A stretch of 64,000 nucleotides of DNA from Methanocellaceae archaeon UBA148 (lineage in GTDB: Archaea; Halobacteriota; UBA148): the NCBI GenBank assembly GCA_002495885.1, contig DAHG01000071.1, positions 1 through 64,000 on the forward strand, given 5' to 3'. The notes under the pieces are model-generated. The model was not told the DNA's origin, did not search any database, and saw only the letters and a program-made list of their open reading frames with translations. Position 1 is the first letter of the stretch. Every line of letters starts with the position of its first letter. Below, piece after piece: positions 1 through 8,072 of this stretch. Both the position numbers and the translations under genes were made by a program.

Positions 1-11
1 GGAGGCAAAAC

Positions 12-323
12 ATGGCAGAAAGAGTAAGAAATAATTTTGGTTTGATAGAGAAGGGAGATGAAGTTGGTACCTTCAGTGGACATCAGCCACGAGATGCTGC
101 TTTGAAGTGCGCATCAAGAGGGAAGACCAAAATAGTTCTCAGGGAAAAGGGTACGAAAAGGATTCATTTGTTCATAGGCTCAAGAGAGAGGGTTACAGCC
201 CCGTCCAGAAAACCTGGTTGGTTGCCAGGTATGGTATGGAAGCCAAATGTAAAGAAGGTCGGAGTCAGACACCTGAAATACAACGAGTTATCAAGGAATT
301 CACCGGATATTTTCAGGTTTTAA
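12..323 (+). CDS. Chromosomal protein MC1 homologue
   Basis: Small basic DNA-binding protein of the MC1 family, the non-histone chromatin protein of Methanosarcina relatives and haloarchaea that bends DNA as a monomer. The 103 residues are lysine/arginine-rich and carry the family pattern: a GTFSGHQPRDAALKCASRG-type segment near residues 19-37, then LREKGTKRIHLF and a C-terminal KPGWLPGMVWKPNVKK stretch matching the pattern around the MC1 DNA-binding loop. A GGAGG ribosome-binding site at 1-5 sits six bases before the ATG. Length is close to the 93-aa Methanosarcina protein. An intrinsic terminator follows immediately, so this is probably a single-gene unit or the last gene of one. Confidence 0.88.
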   Translation: MAERVRNNFGLIEKGDEVGTFSGHQPRDAALKCASRGKTKIVLREKGTKRIHLFIGSRERVTAPSRKPGWLPGMVWKPNVKKVGVRHLKYNELSRNSPDIFRF

Positions 324-326
324 GTT

Positions 327-348
327 GAGTGGGTAACCACTCTTTTTT
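327..348 (+). terminator. Intrinsic terminator after MC1
   Basis: GAGTGG-GTAA-CCACTC forms a perfect 6-bp stem with a tetraloop, followed by TTTTTT and a further T-rich tract, starting four bases after the MC1 stop codon. About 200 bases beyond it up to 555 hold no recognisable gene. Confidence 0.8.
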
Positions 349-555
349 CTTTTTTTATTTATTTTCTCTTGTTATTTTGCTTTATTTAGCATTGCTCAAC
401 TTTGAGAAAGAAAAATCACACCCGGGGCTCTACAGTTGATTCTACTGCTTCGTTTTCCTTTAGGTTTGCAGTTCCCCGCTTAGCGAAAAACATACATAAG
501 CACTTTGAAAAGTAAAAAACTTTCGGAGTGGCGGCATGTCGTTAAGATTGCATTT

Positions 556-981
556 TCATCTTGATCCGACAACCCCCTCAGAGTCTTGGTATTTTCCTTC
601 ATAAGTTTCGACAGGTGACTTCACTAGTAGAAAGAGCATCTGGACTACTCGCTCCCCGTGATCCAACCGTATCTCTTCATCGCTCATGTTTGTTAGGCAA
701 AGGGTCAAGTTGCCTCTAAATCCAGGATCTACGATGCCTCCGCCTAGTAGGAGACCTTTTCTGGCATATGAAGACCTAGTGCGTAGAATCCCTAAAGCAT
801 CAGGTGGCATTTCAACCCTCTCAAGTGAAGATACTAATCTCATCGCTTTTGATGGTATGCATATCCCATCCTTAATTGTAAGATCATACGAAGCAGGTTG
901 AAGCGATTGTTCTCTAAATGGTTCGATGACTAAGCTCCCTGTTTTTAGTCTATCCCTGACCTCTTTGGCTGATAGTAACAT
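556..981 (-). CDS. dcd: dCTP deaminase
   Basis: Deaminates dCTP (possibly bifunctionally to dUMP) for dTTP synthesis; ThyA in this window uses dUMP. Family signatures are QPASYDLTI near residue 30, the RTRSSYARKGL segment with the catalytic region, and GGIVDPGFRGNLTL, where trimeric Dcd binds nucleotide. The frame is open upstream to 1077, but those extra 32 codons overlap an oppositely oriented tRNA gene and lack homology. The ATG at 981, giving MLLSAKEVRDRL, is the standard Dcd N-terminus, so I start there (141 aa, slightly short for the family). The end reads GVVGSR and then TGA. Confidence 0.85.
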   Translation of the reverse strand: MLLSAKEVRDRLKTGSLVIEPFREQSLQPASYDLTIKDGICIPSKAMRLVSSLERVEMPPDALGILRTRSSYARKGLLLGGGIVDPGFRGNLTLCLTNMSDEEIRLDHGERVVQMLFLLVKSPVETYEGKYQDSEGVVGSR

Positions 982-1003
982 ACTATCTACCTTTGTATGG
1001 GAA

Positions 1004-1015
1004 AGATTTAATATC
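1004..1015 (+). promoter_or_regulatory. TATA box of the tRNA-Arg gene
   Basis: AGATTTAATATC is centred about 27 bases before the first nucleotide of the tRNA at 1036, the usual archaeal TATA spacing. Confidence 0.5.
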
Positions 1016-1035
1016 TTTTGAAGGAGGTTTCCTAT

Positions 1036-1149
1036 GGACTTGTGGGGTAGTGGACTATCCTCTTGGGCTTCGGACACGAAGTTGTTCTATCCCTTTTGAA
1101 AACTCAAGGAAGGTACCCAAGGACCTGGGTTCAAATCCCAGCAGGTCCG
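1036..1149 (+). tRNA. tRNA-Arg (anticodon UCG) with 41-nt intron
   Basis: Folded by eye. Acceptor 1036-1042 (GGACTTG) pairs with 1142-1148 (CAGGTCC), with discriminator G at 1149. The D-arm lies around 1044-1061 with AGTGGACTA in its loop. Anticodon stem TTGGG (1063-1067) pairs with CCCAA (1116-1120). T-arm is CTGGG-TTCAAAT-CCCAG (1125-1141). The loop starts C-T-TCG-G, giving anticodon TCG at 1070-1072. The loop closes only if about 41 nt (1074-1114) are removed after position 37, the canonical site of archaeal introns cut by the splicing endonuclease. CCA is not encoded. Discriminator G is usual for archaeal tRNA-Arg. Exact splice points were not proven by a bulge-helix-bulge fold. Confidence 0.85.
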
Positions 1150-1211
1150 ATCACGATTTAACGAAATCTTGAATAATTACATATAATATCCAATACTACC
1201 ATTTTTGTTTG

Positions 1212-2114
1212 ATGCTCAAAAAGGTGCTAAAAAACACGAATTTTATGTTCTTATTTGCTACTATAATTGCATTTGTCTATCCTAATACAGCCATATATTT
1301 GGAAAAGTATATGGTCCCTGTTCTAATCTTTCTAATGACATTCTCTCTAACAGATGTCAGGCTGAGAGGACTGGACATAAGAGCTGAACTGAGTTCCATC
1401 GCTGTGGCGCTTGTGCTGAACTATGTCTTTCTTTCTGGCTTAATCATGGTGCTGACGATCCTGCTGATCCGAGATGTATCCCTTCTCAGAGGATTTGTAG
1501 TGATGGCTGCGATCCCTCCTGCGATTGCGACCGTGCCATTGAGCACGCTTTTGAAGGGTGATACCCGCCTTGCGCTGATGGCGAATGCATCGATCTATAT
1601 TTTATCCATCCTTTTGGTGCCGGTTATCCTCCTCATTTCGATAGGAACGAGCACCATTGAACCCCTTCAGATGATGGTGGTCTTAATGGAACTCATCCTA
1701 CTCCCGTTGATCCTCTCAAGGGCCATCATCAAAACTCCTTACTACGAACTACTGAAAAGGGACCAAAGCATACCGATCAATCTGGGATTTTTTATAGTTA
1801 CATACGTGGTCATCGGTCTCAATCGTGACATACTGTTGCATGAATCAAGCATGCTGTTACTTGTATCGGTCATAGCTTTCATGAGGACGTTTTTCTCTGG
1901 CACGCTCGTGCATAAAGTCTGCGGAATATTTAACGTACCGTTTGAGAGAAAAGTCACATACACATTATTCGGCTCCTACAAGAATCTGGGTCTTGCTGCA
2001 ACGATCGCTCTACTACTGTTTGGGGTTAGGGCAACCATACCCTCTGCGGTTTGCATCTTGTTCGAGGTATCCATGTTCCCGTATTTCTCGGTTTTGTTCA
2101 GGGAAAACGGATAA
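1212..2114 (+). CDS. Multipass permease, BASS (bile acid:sodium symporter)-like
   Basis: Integral membrane protein of about 300 residues with roughly nine to ten hydrophobic segments and very few soluble loops. The arrangement, with ATVPLSTLLKGDTRLALMANA in the first half and the glycine/leucine-rich GSYKNLGLAATIALLLFG near the C-terminus, resembles the BASS/SBF superfamily of Na+-coupled organic-anion carriers; an auxin-efflux-carrier-like fold is the alternative. I use the ATG at 1212 rather than the TTG one codon earlier. It stands alone after the tRNA gene, so neighbours give no substrate clue. Confidence 0.6.
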   Translation: MLKKVLKNTNFMFLFATIIAFVYPNTAIYLEKYMVPVLIFLMTFSLTDVRLRGLDIRAELSSIAVALVLNYVFLSGLIMVLTILLIRDVSLLRGFVVMAAIPPAIATVPLSTLLKGDTRLALMANASIYILSILLVPVILLISIGTSTIEPLQMMVVLMELILLPLILSRAIIKTPYYELLKRDQSIPINLGFFIVTYVVIGLNRDILLHESSMLLLVSVIAFMRTFFSGTLVHKVCGIFNVPFERKVTYTLFGSYKNLGLAATIALLLFGVRATIPSAVCILFEVSMFPYFSVLFRENG

Positions 2115-2325
2115 TCCTTGATTTTTTTATTTTATCGAGGTCATCGCCTGTGTTGTCATGATAACATGCCACCAGCTCTGTCAAATAAAAAATAGAACGA
2201 GAAGATACTTAAGGACTTTTATCGCCAATATCGCACAAGAAGGTTCTTAGAAAAAATTAAAAATAAAAAAGAGAGGATGGGAGGAATATTTCTTTTCCTA
2301 TCTCTTAATCACGCTGTTTTCAGAT

Positions 2326-2823
2326 TCAGAACTGTATCTTCTTGCAAAACTCCTTTATGCCCTTAACGATTTTTAAATGCTCCTTTTCTTCAGCCTCTTC
2401 AGCATCTTTGAAATCATTGATTCTAAGGTCCACTTTTTTAATAATCTCAGCACGGTTTGGTAGCGCAGCAGCTTTTGCAAGCACGCCTACAGCCCCACCT
2501 ATCTTGTCCTCAGGTATTTTAAGTCGTCGTGCATTCTCAACCAATGGCTGGATAATGGATTTAACACAGTGAGCAAATGTAGGGACTACAAGATTCACGC
2601 ATATTTCCTCGCCGCAGCGAACAATCACCATACATCTGTCACTTTCGTAGTTTCCTTGGCCCATAATGCATCCGTGTGCTCGTAAAATATAGCATCCTGG
2701 AGGAACGTTTAATTCTCTTGGCAGTTCTGCCCAAGGGGATGTTGCAATTTGTCTGCCATTGCAATCAACAACTGTTACTGATGCCTTGGTCACAAGCGCA
2801 CAGTTCAAGGTCCTAACCCACAC
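2326..2823 (-). CDS. Hypothetical Cys-rich protein, 165 aa
   Basis: I do not recognise the family. Residues 1-85 look beta-rich (alternating hydrophobic strands, VTVVDCNGRQ, then an NVPPGCYILRAHG segment) and carry most of the cysteines, resembling a small prealbumin-like or carboxypeptidase-regulatory-like sandwich. Residues 90-165 are predicted helical and end in a charged tail with an EEAEEKEH run. There is no signal peptide or membrane helix. It is monocistronic. Two palindromes lie about 180-250 bases upstream and could serve its promoter. Confidence 0.55.
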   Translation of the reverse strand: MWVRTLNCALVTKASVTVVDCNGRQIATSPWAELPRELNVPPGCYILRAHGCIMGQGNYESDRCMVIVRCGEEICVNLVVPTFAHCVKSIIQPLVENARRLKIPEDKIGGAVGVLAKAAALPNRAEIIKKVDLRINDFKDAEEAEEKEHLKIVKGIKEFCKKIQF

Positions 2824-3001
2824 ATTAAGTTTTCCATACCCCCTTATTCTTCACCCCATTTTTTATTTGCGTATTTGCCTTTTTGCAAGGCTCCACCTTG
2901 TATAGCGCCCCTCACTCGGCACTCTTTATGGCGTTTCATTGTCACTAACGGGTGGCAGGGGTGGATTGATTTATAAGATTATATAGTTAATTAATTAAAG
3001 T

Positions 3002-3020
3002 ATTGCTTAATTTAAGCAAT
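3002..3020. promoter_or_regulatory. Operator-like palindrome, copy 1
   Basis: ATTGCTTAATTTAAGCAAT is a perfect odd palindrome with 9-bp arms. It lies in the gene-free 2824-3312 stretch, upstream of the minus-strand 165-aa gene. A weaker copy follows 57 bp further on. The rest of this gap is AT-rich DNA with no gene I can support. Confidence 0.5.
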
Positions 3021-3058
3021 TTTTATAAAAATTATGAAAAAGAATAAGGAATAAAAAT

Positions 3059-3077
3059 ATTGATTAATTTAGGCAAT
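3059..3077. promoter_or_regulatory. Operator-like palindrome, copy 2 (imperfect)
   Basis: ATTGATTAATTTAGGCAAT matches copy 1 at 17 of 19 positions and keeps the ATTG...CAAT ends. Its centre is 57 bp from copy 1, between five and six helical turns. Confidence 0.4.
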
Positions 3078-3312
3078 AAATACAATCACCAACTATCAAA
3101 AAGAAAGAAGATACACGGCAACTTAGTAAGAACCATCCTGATTAGGGGTCCCCATATCCAAATTGTACTTGTCATAGCATGGTCCTATAAATCGTTTCCG
3201 TGGGGATACAGGGCTAGCGGAAAAAGCATATTATAATGGCTATTCTACCAAAGATCAACCAAGATTGTGAGGAAGAGAAATAGTTGGTTTTGGAATTGAA
3301 TCATGTGATTGG

Positions 3313-3633
3313 CTATTTCTCGTAGATCGTTTGTCCTTCATACGTGATTCGAAATATCCTATGGTGGGGTGTCGTTACCGAAGGAATTATTCCTTCAGAA
3401 TCAGGAGGAATGTTAGCCCTTTTAAAGGTGAGGAAGGACTCTCCTATCTCCTCTATCTCATCTCCATGAAAGACCTTGGTATCCTTGGGTGCGCCCCCGT
3501 GAATATAATAAATGTCGCATCTTGAGAGGCCTAGATCACGCCATTTTATTTCGTTCAATAACTCCCTTGGATGTTTTGATTTGAACATTTTAGGCTGCAT
3601 CTTTTTTAGGATAATATGTATCGTATTCAGCAT
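3313..3633 (-). CDS. UPF0248 / DUF504 (MJ1316-type) protein
   Basis: Small archaeal protein of the DUF504 family, which also appears as a domain fused to RNA-processing enzymes; its function is suspected to be in RNA repair or cyclic-phosphate metabolism. Signatures are HPRELLNEIKWRD near residues 21-33, YYIHGGAPKDTKVFHGDEI at about 42-60, and the C-terminal TPHHRIFRITYEGQTIY. The first dozen residues may be surplus; the internal ATG giving MQPKMFKSK is an equally good start. It stands alone, facing the 165-aa gene with about 490 bp between. Confidence 0.7.
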   Translation of the reverse strand: MLNTIHIILKKMQPKMFKSKHPRELLNEIKWRDLGLSRCDIYYIHGGAPKDTKVFHGDEIEEIGESFLTFKRANIPPDSEGIIPSVTTPHHRIFRITYEGQTIYEK

Positions 3634-3945
3634 CTAATATGTGTGATTATTGTATTGCCCAAATGTCTTTGGTAGAGAGGATGACGGGGCTTAGAACCTC
3701 ATACAAGGGGGACTCTATCTTGGATTAGCCCCTCTGTTGGGAACAAGAAAAATATTTTTGAAGTTGGTGAAAAATACGATAAAGTCATTATGCTTGATTT
3801 TTAGAACTATTTCTTTATTCTATACCTCTATGAGCGCTGTGTATCCTGTAGAAGACCTGTTATAGGAGACATATAAGAGACGAAATTATAATGACAGGGG
3901 GAATATCGTGATACCTTGACTTTGTATGTTATGTATTGAGTGCAC
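3634..3945. other. Gene-free stretch
   Basis: No gene is supported here. It contains a GGGGCT...AGCCCC inverted repeat (around 3690-3735) and AT-rich DNA. It may hold the promoter of the DUF504 gene and the downstream region of the DHH gene. Confidence 0.4.
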
Positions 3946-5346
3946 TCATACAAGCTTTTTTAATTGTTTGCCGATCTTTGCATCCAATATTGTCAGGAAT
4001 TCTCTTTCAGTCCCCCTAGGAATAGTTGCCCCTGCTGCTATGTCATGCCCTCCTCCTGCGCCTCCCACCTCTTTAGCAGACTCATGGAGTGCAACTGCTA
4101 GATTCAATCCTTGATGAACCAGATCTTGTGTTCCTCGGGCTGATACTTTTATGTCCTCTTCAGAATCAGCAAATGCTATTATGGGCAGATTGCGGTTTAT
4201 TCCTTCTATGTTGCCACTCATCCCTGCAATAATCCCAATGATGGTCTCACGTATGTTGTCTCCTGCATGGAAATATTGGAGATTTTGAAGTGCTAAGACT
4301 CCCTGCTCCTTGACCAGTTTCAACCCTTCCATCAAGTTCTGTCTATGTTGAGCCAGTAAGCTGCGCGCATGTGCATATGCCAGTCCCCGATCCCCCATGC
4401 AAACCGCCAGTCCGACATCTGCATTATCATAGCGTGCTGTGGCGTTCAATAACGTGGAATATTCTGATGCATCCCGCAGCTCTGTCCCCTCTACCTCTTT
4501 TAGCAGCGTATATGCCTCTCCTACTAGGTGCTGTACTTTGTATGCAGGCACACCTCTCGCCAAACATAGTTGCATTATTTCTGAAACGATCAGTTTTTTT
4601 TCGTCTCTGCTTAGATCGATCCACCTGCGCCAATCATCCTCTTTTAGGCTGATTCCTAGGTTGCGCAAGAATTTGATGCAATTATCCTTATCGCCAGTTA
4701 TGCCCGGTATGTATGGGTAATCACAATACTCTAACAGTTTGTAGATCGGTCTGGTCTGACGTCCAAAAAGCCGAATATCGGTTTCAAAGGAAAGCACGCC
4801 GGCATCGACGCCTTCGAGCATTATGTTGCGGTTCAGGCCTGTCAGTCTTCTGGTCCTCATGTCCTGCATGTCTCCAATAGCGCCTACGATCGCTAAGTCG
4901 GCAAGATCGCTATTAGATCCCATCTTTTGGGCAATCAAGTAGGTGGCTCCAGCACCGCTCAGTTCATTTGTGCCGTTTATGCCAAATAAATGGGGGTTGA
5001 GGTGGTATTTATGTTGGCTTTTTTTTGGCTGATGATGATCTGCGATTATGACCTCAGAACCCAGTTTATCAATCTCATCCGACATACTGGACCCAAGATC
5101 GGTAAAGATTATCAACTCTGCACCAAGATCCGCAATTTCACTCAGTGCCGGCAAATCCAGTTTCTTCAAAAATCTGGTCTCATATTCCATTCCGCATCTA
5201 TCAAGGGCTTTGCACATAACCGCTGCAGATGTCAGGCCATCGGCATCTATGTGTGAAATCACGACTGCACTCGTGTGCCTTTTGATCGCTTCAGCGCATT
5301 CTGCTGCCTTTTGCATCATCCTTATGATAGCTTGTTCTGATTGCAC
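3946..5346 (-). CDS. DHH/DHHA1 phosphoesterase, archaeal RecJ-like exonuclease
   Basis: 466-residue two-domain phosphoesterase of the archaeal RecJ/GAN group, Mn2+-dependent 5'-3' single-strand nucleases that associate with GINS and the CMG helicase (GINS51 and MCM are also in this window). Metal-binding motifs are visible: HIDADG at 32-37, FTDLGS at 81-86 and ADHHQP at 102-107. The C-terminal DHHA1 domain carries GGAGGGHDIAAGA near residue 430, the substrate-grip motif. It is divergent from argC with a 55-bp shared promoter region. An nrnA-like oligonucleotide phosphatase is the alternative, but the length fits RecJ better. Confidence 0.8.
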   Translation of the reverse strand: MQSEQAIIRMMQKAAECAEAIKRHTSAVVISHIDADGLTSAAVMCKALDRCGMEYETRFLKKLDLPALSEIADLGAELIIFTDLGSSMSDEIDKLGSEVIIADHHQPKKSQHKYHLNPHLFGINGTNELSGAGATYLIAQKMGSNSDLADLAIVGAIGDMQDMRTRRLTGLNRNIMLEGVDAGVLSFETDIRLFGRQTRPIYKLLEYCDYPYIPGITGDKDNCIKFLRNLGISLKEDDWRRWIDLSRDEKKLIVSEIMQLCLARGVPAYKVQHLVGEAYTLLKEVEGTELRDASEYSTLLNATARYDNADVGLAVCMGDRGLAYAHARSLLAQHRQNLMEGLKLVKEQGVLALQNLQYFHAGDNIRETIIGIIAGMSGNIEGINRNLPIIAFADSEEDIKVSARGTQDLVHQGLNLAVALHESAKEVGGAGGGHDIAAGATIPRGTEREFLTILDAKIGKQLKKLV

Positions 5347-5372
5347 AATAAAATTTTGCTACAACGAAACAT

Positions 5373-5383
5373 CTTTTATATCC
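5373..5383 (+). promoter_or_regulatory. TATA box of the argC operon
   Basis: CTTTTATATCC lies about 24 bases before the argC ATG at 5402, implying a leaderless or nearly leaderless transcript. Confidence 0.5.
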
Positions 5384-5401
5384 TTGGTATAAGTGATACA
5401 C

Positions 5402-6409
5402 ATGAAAGTTGGGATTATCGGAGGAGCAGGTTATACCGGTGGGGAATTGCTTCGCCTGTTAGCAAATCACCCTGATGCTGAAATAGCGGCAGTTACATCG
5501 CGACGCTTCCAAGGCAAGCCCGTTTCTGTGGTACACCCTCATCTTTCGGAAGTATTGGATTTGGCTTTTGAGGACCTTTCTACAAGTGAAGTTGCGGAAC
5601 GCTCAGATCTCGTGTTCACGGCTGTACCGCACAAGGCTGCAATGGGCTACGTCCCTGACTTGCTGGCACAGAACGTCAAAGTTGTCGATCTAAGTGCTGA
5701 TTACCGATTGGTTCCTGAGGTCTATGAGTCCACATATATGACAACTCACACCGATCGTGCTAGAAGGGCAATATATGGCTTGCCAGAACTTCACAGAGCA
5801 GAGATCAAAACATCAGACTTAGTGGCAAACCCAGGGTGCTTTTCTACCGGGGCAATATTGGCAGCTGCCCCCTTGATAAAGGCTGCTAAAGCAGAAAGAA
5901 TCGTGTTCGATTCAAAGACAGGCATCTCTGGTGCTGGTATGGAGCCTTCAGAGGTCACACATTATCCGAATATAGCGGAGAATGTGGTGCCCTATCGTAT
6001 AACCACGCACCGACATCTGCCAGAAATCAGGCAAGAACTGGGGTTGTTAGGTAAATGCAAAATCAGCTTTACACCGCACATTATTCCTTCTGTGCGGGGA
6101 ATTTTGACGACAGCACACATATTTGTGAGAGAGACGCTTACAAGCGAATACATATCGGATCTCTATGAAAAGATGTATGCTAGCGAGCCATTCATAAGGA
6201 TTCTAAAGACGATGCCCTCGCTGAGCGCAGTTCGAGGCTCTAATTTCTGTGATATCGGTTGCTTTGATGTGGAGGGGGACAGAGTTGTGGTGATCTCTAC
6301 CATAGATAATCTGACAAAAGGTGCATCAGGACAAGCTGTTCAGAATATGAATCTGATGTTTGGCCTGGATGAAAAAATGGGACTATGGTTACCGGGGATG
6401 GCGCCATGA
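5402..6409 (+). CDS. argC: N-acetyl-gamma-glutamyl-phosphate reductase
   Basis: Third step of the acetylated arginine/ornithine pathway: NADPH-dependent reduction of N-acetylglutamyl phosphate to the semialdehyde. It has an N-terminal Rossmann motif GIIGGAGYTGGELLRLL, the catalytic Cys146 in NPGCFSTG, and the HRHLPEI region with the conserved histidine. The ATG at 5402 is chosen over one three codons earlier because family members begin MKVGIIG and the TATA box is well placed. The stop overlaps the next start (ATGA at 6406). The length of 335 aa is typical. Confidence 0.93.
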   Translation: MKVGIIGGAGYTGGELLRLLANHPDAEIAAVTSRRFQGKPVSVVHPHLSEVLDLAFEDLSTSEVAERSDLVFTAVPHKAAMGYVPDLLAQNVKVVDLSADYRLVPEVYESTYMTTHTDRARRAIYGLPELHRAEIKTSDLVANPGCFSTGAILAAAPLIKAAKAERIVFDSKTGISGAGMEPSEVTHYPNIAENVVPYRITTHRHLPEIRQELGLLGKCKISFTPHIIPSVRGILTTAHIFVRETLTSEYISDLYEKMYASEPFIRILKTMPSLSAVRGSNFCDIGCFDVEGDRVVVISTIDNLTKGASGQAVQNMNLMFGLDEKMGLWLPGMAP

Positions 6410-6891
6410 AATCCCAGCAAGTTAAGGATATCATGGAGAGAAAGGTGGTGGCGTGTATCGTCACTGACTCTGTCAGTCTCGTCGCAAAAAAATTGAGGAA
6501 GAGTGGCATAAGCGGCATGCCTGTAATGGATGGCGACAAATTGGTGGGCATAATTACCGAAAGCGATATTCTTCGCCTTCTGCGCAACCCTGAATATTCC
6601 AGAAAACTCTGGCTGCCCAGTCCGTTAGAGCTCATCGAGGTGCCAATACGTGAATTGGTGGGATGGGTTGAGATGAAAAAAGCGCTAGAGAACATTGGTA
6701 ACATGCCTGTGAGAGATATCATGACCAAGCAGGTGTACACGATCTCACCCAGCGATAGTCTTGAAAGAGCAGCAGAGATGATGACCAAGCACGACATCAA
6801 CAGACTTCCAGTAATCGAGGGTGGCAAATTGGTTGGAATTGTCACAAGAGGCGATATCATAGCTGGACTTGGGGGAGAGGGCAAAAAATGA
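6406..6891 (+). CDS. Tandem CBS-domain protein
   Basis: 161 residues, almost entirely two CBS domains forming one Bateman module: the first from VKDIMERKVVACIV to SGMPVMDGDKLVGIITESDIL, the second from VRDIMTKQVYTISP to NRLPVIEGGKLVGIVTRGDII. Such stand-alone modules bind adenine nucleotides or SAM and modulate partner proteins. It overlaps argC and argJ by four bases on each side, so it is co-translated with arginine enzymes. A role in sensing energy charge for the pathway is inferred only from position. Confidence 0.85.
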   Translation: MKSQQVKDIMERKVVACIVTDSVSLVAKKLRKSGISGMPVMDGDKLVGIITESDILRLLRNPEYSRKLWLPSPLELIEVPIRELVGWVEMKKALENIGNMPVRDIMTKQVYTISPSDSLERAAEMMTKHDINRLPVIEGGKLVGIVTRGDIIAGLGGEGKK

Positions 6892-8045
6892 AAATTCTGA
6901 GCGGAGGGGTATGCGCTGTGCCTGCTGTTAAGGCTTATGGCATAAAAGAAAATAGGCAAGGTCTTGCGGTCATAACCGGGAAAGGTAATACTGTCGGTGT
7001 TTTTACCCTAAACAAAATCAGGGCTGCACCGGTTATCGCGACAAGCAGGCGCTTGCCAGGCATCATGAATGCTGTTGTCGCATATGGCGGTAGCGCCAAC
7101 GCGTTTACTGGCAAAAAAGGTATTCAAGATGCGGAAAGGATGGCCCTACTGGTGGCCAGTGCATTGGGCATTGATCCTGAATCCGTGGGGATCGCTTCCA
7201 CTGGCATCATCGGGCGCCCAATCAATATGGATTGGATCGAGGATCATGTGGGAAATGTACTGTCGGGTTTGACCTCAGATCCAAGCGGTAGCGAGGCGGC
7301 AACAAGGGCAATCATGACAACCGACACGATACTCAAACAAATGGCAGTCGAGATAGACGGCGTACACATAGGAGGGATAGCAAAGGGCTCTGGCATGATA
7401 GAGCCAAATATGGCAACGATGCTTTCTTTCATCTATACCGATGTGGAGATGCCCACAGAATCGCTGCAAAAATGCCTGAGGGAGTCGGTAGACAAGAGCT
7501 TTAACATGCTCGTCGTGGATGGTGACACCAGTACGAATGATATGGTCCTTCTGACCGCGACTGGCGACAAGAGAATATCTGAGGAAAGATTTCAGGAAGG
7601 TTTGGATTTTGTATGCATGCAGCTGGCAAAGATGATGGCAAGAGATGGTGAAGGCTCAACCAAATTCATCGAAGCTTGCATCAGAGGTGCAAGGTCAAAA
7701 GACGATGCAAGAAAAGCGGCAAAGGCAGTTGTGCGCTCTCCTTTAGTGAAGGCAGCTGTCTTTGGTGAGGACCCCAACTGGGGGCGCATCATAGCAGCTA
7801 TAGGGAGATCTGGTGCAGAGGTTAAAGAGGGCAAAATTACCTTGGAGTTCTCGGATGGTACTAAAACCGTGACAATAGTCAAAGAAGGGAATATCCTCGA
7901 TAGCGGCAAGAAGGCAAAAGAGGTCATGGCTGGCGATGAGCTAATCATAATCGCGGATCTGGGACTTGGAAAGCACGAGGCAACAGCTTGGGGTTGCGAT
8001 CTAACGCATGATTATGTCCAGATCAATTCTGCGTATATGACTTGA
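6888..8045 (+). CDS. argJ: Glutamate N-acetyltransferase (ArgJ)
   Basis: Transfers acetyl from N-acetylornithine to glutamate (and possibly uses acetyl-CoA), giving the cyclic acetyl pathway. The proenzyme self-cleaves before Thr177 in GMIEPNMATMLSF to form alpha and beta chains; the motif is intact. Other ArgJ signatures include GKKGIQDAERMA, NMLVVDGDTSTND and EDPNWGRIIAAIGRSG. It is 385 aa, a normal length. The start ATG overlaps the stop of the CBS gene. It is followed by an inserted segment before argB. Confidence 0.93.
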   Translation: MKILSGGVCAVPAVKAYGIKENRQGLAVITGKGNTVGVFTLNKIRAAPVIATSRRLPGIMNAVVAYGGSANAFTGKKGIQDAERMALLVASALGIDPESVGIASTGIIGRPINMDWIEDHVGNVLSGLTSDPSGSEAATRAIMTTDTILKQMAVEIDGVHIGGIAKGSGMIEPNMATMLSFIYTDVEMPTESLQKCLRESVDKSFNMLVVDGDTSTNDMVLLTATGDKRISEERFQEGLDFVCMQLAKMMARDGEGSTKFIEACIRGARSKDDARKAAKAVVRSPLVKAAVFGEDPNWGRIIAAIGRSGAEVKEGKITLEFSDGTKTVTIVKEGNILDSGKKAKEVMAGDELIIIADLGLGKHEATAWGCDLTHDYVQINSAYMT

Positions 8046-8072
8046 ATTTTTTGGTTCGTGGAAGGCGATAAA

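Noticed and set aside
982..1077. Longer dCTP deaminase with 32 extra N-terminal residues
   Set aside because: The extension overlaps the tRNA-Arg gene on the other strand and does not resemble Dcd; the internal ATG gives the family N-terminus.
4371..4652. Frames opposite the DHH gene
   Set aside because: Several open frames lie on the other strand or in other frames of the RecJ-like gene; they lack motifs and are shadows of a well-supported gene.
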